A DNA stretch of 64,000 nt from Takifugu bimaculatus (lineage: Eukaryota > Chordata > Actinopteri > Tetraodontiformes > Tetraodontidae). Positions within the stretch are counted from its first letter, which is position 1, and each line of letters starts with the position of its first letter. The stretch lies in contig CP034992.1 in the NCBI GenBank assembly GCA_004026145.2, positions 15,665,205-15,729,204 of the forward strand. Reading direction: 5' to 3'. Both the position numbers and the translations under genes were made by a program. The notes under the pieces were generated by a model. It saw only the letters and a list, made by a program, of their open reading frames with translations, ran no database searches and was not told where the DNA came from. Positions 22,636-64,000 of the stretch are shown here, one piece after another.

Positions 22636-24050
22636 GACATGCACACACAGACATACAGAACCAGTTAGGAGGTGCTGTGTGGAGAGCATCACAGCTTTAC
22701 TTGTATAGAGTTCCATTGTAAATAATGGTAGAGGGATTATAAAAGCTGTGTTTCCAGAGGAGTCACATGTTTCTTTGCTTTCCTTTGGGGGGTGTGTGTG
22801 TTTTTTTGTTTTTTTGTTTTTTGTTTTTCTGCAGACGATTTTTGTTTTTATGCTCTGCACTAAAATGTGGTGGGAGCTTTTTGCTCTTTCATTTTTCTGC
22901 TGGTTTTGGTAGAAAAGCTGATGATGTTCTCCAGCAGGTCAATTTTCCTTACAAAAGAATAAGAGTTTGATCTTCACACTCTCTGGAATCAGAGAAAAGA
23001 GGCTGAAGCCACCCTTTCCAGCAGCCTCAGTGCTGTCAGAGCAGCATCAAACCTGCGTTAGATGCCCCTTTTAACCAGAAAAGTTCACACAGTTGCTGTG
23101 TTTTTGGATTTAATTGACATGACGTTGTCAGTGTGACATTAAAGGTAATGTTCTCAAATGTTGAAATAAAAAGTCTGAGGGAAGTTCGTGCACACATGAC
23201 AGCATGAAATGGTCAAAGCTCGCCTGAAACTGTCGCTCTCCTTGATGATAATTTTGTTTTGTTTTGATAATCTTTAACTTTGTCCTCTAACCCTTTCTTA
23301 ATAGCAAAGAACTTTGAGGCAAAGTCTCTTCTAAGCTTCTCAAGTGAAATGCGTGCCAGTCCACTTTTTAATAAAACAACACTTTATATATATATATAAA
23401 AAGTGTTGTTTTATTAAAATCATTCTGATGCCTAAATAACCCATGAACCGAAAGCTTCCAGCTCTGGGCCTGTTGGAGAGCAGTTACAGCTTCAAAACAT
23501 CCTCCTTTCTGTTGTTGGCCATGTTGGGTAGATAAGGTGTCTTCCAGTTTCTTTAGTTCTTTTCATGGTTATTTTGTGTTGATCCTTGAAGCCAAATGAT
23601 TTGAAAACTAAAATTTTGTGTTTTGGGGGCACAGGAGCACGGGGTCGAAGTGCCTCTGATGTAACGTAACGCCACAGCTCATCTGTCCAAATACAGCTTC
23701 AGAGACAGACACAAGCAGACTCGGCCAGTTTGTTCGGTTTTTCTCACTAGTGGACCAAAGCTGTCATGATGAACGGAGCTGCAGTGGCAGCCGGGGACCC
23801 GTGCCGGGTGTGACCACACCACCGACGCGCTCCGTCTTCTTCTATGGCGGCTTGTCGGAAGATTCAGGGGAGACTTTCCAAACTGAAATCTGTAGCACTT
23901 GTGGTAAATTGGCGAGTTTGGTGTCAGATGAGTCTGAGTTTCTCACTGAACACATCTGTTCATCACTGAGCATCATTTGTGTACTCTGTCTCGTCTCTGT
24001 GTTTAAAGTTAAAATAAAAACCAATATGAACAAATATTCCTGTTATTGAA
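22636..24050 (+). other. slmap: SLMAP 3'UTR (approximate extent)
   Basis: No coding similarity is seen after the second stop. Candidate poly(A) signals AATAAA occur at 23165-23170, 23370-23375 (inside a hairpin), 24013-24018 and, less likely, 24373-24378. The true end cannot be fixed from sequence. Confidence 0.5.
23366..23419. repeat. Perfect 19-bp inverted repeat around an AT core
   Basis: The arms TTTTAATAAAACAACACTT (23366-23384) and AAGTGTTGTTTTATTAAAA (23401-23419) are exact reverse complements, separated by 16 bases of TA repeat that can partly pair. In the SLMAP 3'UTR RNA this would form a hairpin of at least 19 bp. The left arm contains AATAAA at 23370-23375. It could be a small palindromic element. 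Confidence 0.9.
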
Positions 24051-24974
24051 AGAGGAAAAAAAACACTACAGTACAGAGAGAATTGTAAAATAAAATGTTA
24101 TTGAATGATGTGTTGCTAGATTATTTTGCTAAAATTATTTAGAGCTATGAGAGGGAGCTGTGTAGAGGGGATGGGGTGATGAAGATGATGTATTGAAGAT
24201 GCAGAGTAATATTTGGATTAAAGTTGTAGCAAGCTGACCCACCAAACCTGTGTCACCTCATTTCTTTCATTCACAAACTTCATAGTTCTGGGAAATGTGA
24301 CATGAGCTCGGCACCAACTCTTAAGTGTGTGTGAGTGTGAGACACTGCATCTGCTTGTCCTGTGTAATTGTTAATAAATCAGAATTCAGACGGTTGCAAA
24401 AGAAAAATCTACCTTTGTGGCAATTTTATTTTTTTGTATTTCACAATGAAATTTAATTGCATTGTAAATACCATGTTTTCTAACACACACAGTCTAGTAT
24501 TCACCTGACATATGCCATATAAATGGGACTAAATCCGCTCAGCGGGATGGACATTGGTATCCTCCCCGATGTACTTTATAATAATAAATAGCGTAGGCAA
24601 TCTAAAGCGCCTGCATTCATCACATTTTCCACTTAGTTCCTCCTATTTCTAAGTAAAACTTGGTTATGGACATCTTGTGTAAAATAAATATATTGTGTAG
24701 TTCTGGTAGACTTCGACCTCTGAAGGTGGCAGCAACGCAACACGAGGCGTCACGTCTTAGCGCACCTATCGAACGAAGAATTGAAAATTCCGAGCCCGCA
24801 GAGCGGCACTTAAACGCCTCCTGGTCGTTGGCGTCTCAGTGAGGTTCAGGAAAAACTTGAAACCACCTTCACAGTTCAGACAGCTTCGAGGGAACACCGG
24901 GAACAGTTTCTCTCACTGCAGCCAAAGTCCGAACACACAGTGCTCCAGAAAGCTACTACCAGGAACCGTGAACA
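24051..24974 (+). promoter_or_regulatory. flnb: SLMAP-FLNB intergenic interval, FLNB promoter and 5'UTR (extent inferred)
   Basis: At most 0.9-2.3 kb separates the two genes, depending on the SLMAP poly(A) site used. The last 250 bases before the FLNB ATG have no acceptor followed by an obvious coding exon and are taken as 5'UTR. No clear TATA box is seen. The start codon context is GAACAATGC with A at -3, which is favourable. The transcription start site cannot be placed. Confidence 0.45.
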
Positions 24975-59317
<34,343 letters not shown>

Positions 59318-60015
59318 TGCATAGAGAAACCTGCTGTCACCCCTTCTGACACGATCAGCTACAGTTATTAACCCATTTCTTAATGAATATGTTGAGCAGA
59401 TATATTAAGACCAGCTAATTCAAACATTTTCATTTTCTTCCATGAGCTGTGATTTACTTGTTACTGAAGCAAGTTCAGGAAACAGGATGGTAGAAAGATC
59501 GCGCCAGCTGCTTTTTGCTGCCCCAAGATTTCAGTTTTGCACTTTGCTGTATATTAACATTTTCCTGGTCAGTTTGAGTCCTGCTTACCATAATATCCTA
59601 TCTTAGACGATAAAATCTGACATCTTTTTCATAGGTCAACTTAAAGAGTACTGGAAGGACACAGCATCAGGCCTGCGTCGAATGTTAAAATCTCACTTTC
59701 TTCATAAATACATGTGGCAGGGAGCGTAGTTGCTCTCAGACCTATAGTGTACTATCAACCTAAAACTGGATTGCTTTGTTTGGTTTCTGATTTGAAGTGT
59801 GAACTCATGACTACTGATGTTTTTGTGCATTTGAAACTCTTTGCTCAGAATCACCTGAGCACAATAATGCTGCCATAATAAATCTGTGCCTGTTAAAGTC
59901 TCCCTGCGCTGCAGAGTGAAACCCTATAACCTGCAAGTCTTTGATTTATTTTTCACAACAGATCTGAATTTTGGCTCTGCACAAAATGCTGAAATAAAAC
60001 ACTGAAACTGTTTGA
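59318..60015 (+). other. flnb: FLNB 3'UTR
   Basis: AT-rich sequence after the stop. AATAAA signals occur at 59877-59882 and 59993-59998; the second, near 60,000, is the likelier main end because it is followed by T/G-rich sequence. No coding features. Confidence 0.65.
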
Positions 60016-60600
60016 TAATTAAAGCTCAGTTAGTTTGTATTTAATTCCCAGATGACTTCTTTCCTTTCTCAGATGTTGCCCCATCCATTCCTTTTGAGGC
60101 ACAAAAAGAGCTCCATGTTTTTATTAGCATCCGTTGTAACTGGCAAACTATGGAGACATGTTTTATACCTTAAATTCAGATGAAGTTTATTTCTATCTAA
60201 TTTTTTGCTGAAAAGATGCACCACACTTTTAAAAAAAAATATTTATTAGCATCCACTTATATAAATGTGGCTATAAAGTAACTTGTGGTTGTTAAAATAA
60301 GTTTGTCAATATTTTCAATAATCATCAGTGTCTCAAATGAGGTTTGGGGAAACGAGGGAGTTGAGGCTCAGACTTAAGGATGTGCAGATATTAACCTTTC
60401 ATTTTAGGTCAAAGGGGGAAACTCCAATTTGTAATTTATTAAAGATTTGTTTTTCCCAAGATTTCACTGTTGAATGACGTATTTTAAATAGGAATACTAC
60501 AAACTCTTTTTCAAGCGAGCCCTTGCAGGACTGTAGGAAATCATAGAACACCCAATCATTATTGTTAAACTTTCTTTTTTGCATGACACGAGCTGCTCCT
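60016..60600. other. Intergenic, nothing recognised
   Basis: AT-rich sequence with short A and T runs. No gene, RNA or mobile element signal is seen. Confidence 0.5.
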
Positions 60601-60625
60601 TACTCCTATTGCTGCTGTTCTACTG

Positions 60626-60841
60626 ATGCAGGAGGTGATTAAATCTCATCGATCTCGATCTACTCTCTTCCATCAACGTGGAGGTGAACTGGATCACTAT
60701 TTGCCAGCTGTGATTCTCTCATCTACCTCTTGTTTACCTATAACACCACATTCAATTACAGGATCCTCACCTTATTTTTTGGCTCATGGTAGAGAACCTT
60801 ATTTGTCTACGACCGTCACTCCAGTGGCAGCATTAACATAA
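60626..60841 (+). pseudogene. Integrase-like retroelement relic
   Basis: A 71-codon frame contains TPHSITGSSPYFLAHGREP, the motif near the end of the integrase core shared by Ty3/gypsy elements and retroviruses. No catalytic D,D-35-E set, gag or LTR is visible around it. The following sequence to about 61470 has a 99-codon frame (61170-61469) that I cannot assign. Too short to decide between gypsy and retroviral origin. Confidence 0.5.
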
Positions 60842-61499
60842 AAAAACACTATGGCCTTCAACTGGTGAAATGACAAGGGTTTCCCAAATGTTCAATCTTA
60901 TACAGAGGAACAGAGATTAAAATGTGAGTACTACTTTAACAAGCATATCAGATTCAGAGAAAGAACAGAAATCTAACTTTATATCAGTGTTCAGGGGCAT
61001 AAAGTCAATTCCACCAATCGTTCTGAACACTTCCCTGGAGACAAAATAGCACAAACTGCTATTATTTGCAAAAAGAATCTTAACCGTTGGTATTATAAAA
61101 TTCCATTGATAAAATCAAGGTCAATAGTCTGTAGCCCACTATTTTATAGTCATTTACAGTCTTGAAGTAGTGGGATTCACTTTTCCAAATGTAGTCAATG
61201 TTTACTTTATTGGTGGTGTTAATTACTTTGTTGGACATGAAGAGAGAGTAATCTGGATAAATGCATCTGGAGAGACTTTCCATCGTTGTTATGTAAATGC
61301 CACCAAGGAGAGAGAGAGAGATCTATTCTACCACCTGATTTGTATTCATGCATCTTGCTCCAGATATTCAAGGAGTCACTCAGCTTGCCGTCCTTTGAGA
61401 AGTGCACACGCAGGTTCTCTATTGAACACTAGACCTGATGTGTTACCATATGCTACCACAAGACGATAGTGGTGTATCAATAAAGGTTCACATGTTTTC

Positions 61500-63110
61500 C
61501 TGATTTAGTATTGGGCCAGATGCGCTCTCTCTATCTTTGCTGCATATAATAATTTATTAAGTATGTTGAACTGCTTGTCTCGTGATAGAAACATTGGATT
61601 ATCGTCCTGAAGTTCTCCCAAAGCCAAAGAGCTCGACTGCTTTGAAGATGGATGGGTGTTCTCTAGGATAAAGCTGTCATTCATTGATCTTCCTTTCTTG
61701 AATCCCGATTAGTCTTTATCCGATGATCTCTTTATCGTCCATAGATCAATACAAAGACGGGTGAATCAGCATTTAGTTGGGAGAGTGGAGTTTTCGTTCA
61801 GTAACGTATTGCCTCACCTCCTGTATCCTCAATGGAAATCGGAATCAGAATAGTGATGAATCAACTCCTCCTGCCCATATTAATTATCATATCCCTTGTG
61901 GCAACAATCTATCACTCCAATTTATTAACTAACCCTAAACCCAAACATGGCTCCAGTTCATCTGAAAGCCTGAGTCATGGCATCACCCATCTGAACTGAA
62001 GGACACAAAAGCCACTTTTGTTTGTAGTTACATATCGAGTCATTGTTGTAGGTGACTTTGATATGAATGAACATATTAATTTCACAACTTGAGTCAGTCG
62101 GTTTCTTTCAACAGATAAATCAACCCATTGCTTCAACCAAACCCTTTATCTGGTTCTGATTTATGGTGTTGACGTAGAACATGTGTCAGTGTTCCCTCAG
62201 AACCCACTCGTGTGAGATGTACATTTATGATTAAGGATTCCTCCACGATCAGAATACAGTCTTACTATAGCAGATGACTTTCCGATGCTGCTGTAGCTAC
62301 GTTTAAGGAAGTGAACCTTTTGCTAATCCCAGGCCCACCAAATATTTCTCCATTGATCAATCACTATAATCGGAGGCCTCCTGCGATTGACACTGTTGCA
62401 GCCTCACTGAGAATCACGTGTGATTCCCACTGAAATTAAAATAGTAAATCAGATGAGGTGTGCCCCCTGGTATGATTCACTCATTAGGACCCTCAAGGAG
62501 AAAGAGATAAGACTAGAAAGAAAATGTAAAATAGATGCCTACCATTTAGCCTGAAAGACTGTCTGGTAGCTTATAAAATGGCCCTCTTTAAGGCTAGGCC
62601 AATTATTGAAGGAGAAAAATTAGCAGAGGGCCTTTTTGCTGATACGGCCAAATGAACTAAATGACTGTCTTGACTGTAGGAACATACAGAGTCTCCAATA
62701 AGCCCTTAAAGTCCTTTACCCCCTATATATTTCTGTCTTCATTAATTCAAAGATCTAATTCCACCACGTGTCTTTTAGATCCCATCCCAACACACTTGTT
62801 GAAGGGTGTTTTACTATGGAAAGGCAGCTCTATTCTTGACCAGATCAATTGTTCTTTAGCAACAGGTTATGTACCCCGGTCCTAAAAAGTGGCAGTAATT
62901 GAATCATTTCTTAAAAGACCATCACTGGAACCTTGCTGTGTCTATATCCAACATTACTTTTATCTGTAAAATGTTTGAGAAGGTGATGCTAACTCAGTTA
63001 CTGGGGCTCCTGCAGAGGTGCTGCTTGACCTCAGTGCTGCTTTTGATACGGTTGCTTATGGTATCCTGTTACACAGACTGGAACCTATGATTGGTATTTA
63101 CAGGACAACA
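61500..63110 (+). mobile_element. Degenerate L2-like LINE (endonuclease to reverse transcriptase remnants)
   Basis: Colinear remnants in shifting frames include a VVGDFDMN-like piece of the endonuclease near 62045-62070, APWYDSLIRTLKEKE near 62465-62510, LLDPIPTHLLKG near 62776-62810, and LDLSAAFDTVAYGILLHRL near 63025-63085, the reverse-transcriptase palm motif region. Many stops and indels separate them. The order matches ORF2 of L2/Maui-type fish LINEs. Left boundary uncertain. Confidence 0.65.
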
Positions 63111-63114
63111 CTAG

Positions 63115-63520
63115 ACTAGTCCACCCATCTGCCACCGCTTATCCAGGGTTGAGTCGTGGGGGCAGCAGAATAAGCAGAGAGGCTCAGACTTCCCTCTCTT
63201 CTACTACTACTTCTTCCAGCTCATCTGGGGGAATCCCCAGGGGTTCCCAGACCAGTCGAGAGACATAGTCTATCCAAGGTGTCCTGGGTCATCCTGGGGG
63301 CCTCTTACCGGAGGGACATGCCCTCAGCACCTCACCAGGGAGGCGTCCAGGGGGCATCCTGACTAGATGCCCAAGCCACCTCATCTGGTTCCTCTGAACA
63401 CGGAGGAGCAGCAGCAGCTCTACTCCGAGCTCCTCCCAGATGGCAGAGCTTCTCACCCTATCTCTAAGGGAGAGAAGCCACCCTACGGAGGAAGCTCATT
63501 TCGTCCACTTGTAAAACGTG
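63115..63520 (-). mobile_element. LINE 3' tail fragment, inverted
   Basis: On the minus strand the sequence reads as the common fish LINE ORF C-terminus: NQMRWLGHLVRMPPGRLPGE followed by RTPWIDYVSRLVWE and EREVWASLL. It is inserted in the opposite orientation to the L2-like relic. The family, probably RTE/Rex-type, is from memory. Confidence 0.6.
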
Positions 63521-63539
63521 ACCTTTAAACGACCTTTAA

Positions 63540-63915
63540 ACGAACAGCAGATAACGACAAACTAGCACTCTCAGCAGAAGAAGAGTTGTTCCTGAATGTT
63601 ATGCACCATGGGTTTGTTAAAGATGAGGCAAATAACTGGGTGGCCCCCATCCCCTTTTCATCACCCCCGACTCCGTTTGCCTAATAATCGAGAGCAGGCA
63701 CTCACCCGCCTTATGTCTCTACGCAAGACACTAAAGAGAAGGCTGGAAATGAAAGAGCATTTCGTGGAGTTTAAGAAAAAGACATTCAGCAAGGGACATG
63801 CAGAAAAGGCCCATCCTCTTAAACCCCATCAAGAATGTTGGTATCTCCCAAGCTTTGGCATTTACCATCCACAGAAGCCAGGTAAAATCAGAATTGTCTT
63901 TGAAATTGCCAAATA
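63540..63915 (+). pseudogene. BEL/Pao retrotransposon pol fragment
   Basis: Segments LPNNREQALTRLMSLRKTL, CWYLPSFGIYHPQKPGKIR and the start of the VVFD strand match the region just before the reverse transcriptase of BEL/Pao elements. An upstream piece (about 63565-63655) is in another frame, showing a frameshift. The homology breaks at about 63910 before the catalytic YxDD region. No LTR seen. Confidence 0.75.
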
Positions 63916-64000
63916 GCACATGATAATTTTCACGCACACCTTCAAGCAGTGCATTTGTTTCAGTCGCAGAGAAGTGGCCTCCTTTGGTCTTGCCCTCCAT
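63916..64000. other. Window end, nothing recognised
   Basis: 85 bp that does not clearly continue the BEL/Pao similarity in the same frame. Confidence 0.4.

Noticed and set aside
24660..24842. 60-codon frame upstream of the FLNB ATG
   Set aside because: No homology; it is better explained as promoter or 5'UTR sequence.

Overview
The window comes from a vertebrate, most likely a ray-finned fish. The evidence is split exons with GT-AG introns, close residue-level agreement with vertebrate SLMAP and filamin-B, long CA/GT microsatellites, and remnants of pogo-like, hAT, BEL/Pao and LINE elements typical of teleost genomes. The species cannot be named from sequence alone. There are no bacterial-type operons, CRISPR arrays or phage genes.

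Two protein-coding genes lie head to tail on the + strand. (1) SLMAP (sarcolemma-associated protein) enters from the left edge. The first part of its FHA domain is missing. About 21 constitutive exons run from 108 to 19918, with one probable cassette exon at 14826-14891. Two alternative terminal exons (20685-20768 and 22540-22635) each encode a different C-terminal membrane anchor. (2) FLNB (filamin-B) starts at ATG 24975 and stops at TGA 59315-59317. I place 49 coding exons encoding about 2,614 residues: two CH domains for actin binding, 15 Ig-like filamin repeats, hinge 1, repeats 16-23, hinge 2 and the dimerising repeat 24. SLMAP-FLNB adjacency and orientation match the human 3p14 arrangement. 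One FLNB exon (47185-47372) carries a net two-base frame disruption.

Layout: 1-255 partial FHA exon; 256-8049 large SLMAP introns, including a dead pogo-like transposon at 548-1510; 8050-10325 coiled-coil exons; 10326-12429 intron with a complete hAT-type element (11196-12363, perfect 8-bp target duplication); 12430-19918 remaining coiled-coil exons; 19919-24050 alternative tails and 3'UTR; 24050-24974 short intergenic/promoter interval; 24975-25266 FLNB exon 1; 25267-37452 FLNB intron 1 (12.2 kb) with two very long GT arrays and a LINE relic; 37453-59317 FLNB exons 2-49; 59318-60000 3'UTR; 60600-64000 degraded retroelements.

Both proteins work at the cell cortex and membranes: SLMAP is a tail-anchored STRIPAK/Hippo adaptor and filamin-B is an actin crosslinker and integrin-binding scaffold. 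No shared regulation is visible beyond their proximity. I found no convincing novel system. The most useful observations are the conserved alternative exons, the FLNB frame lesion, a GC-AG intron, a hairpin over a poly(A) signal, and a candidate FLNB microexon.
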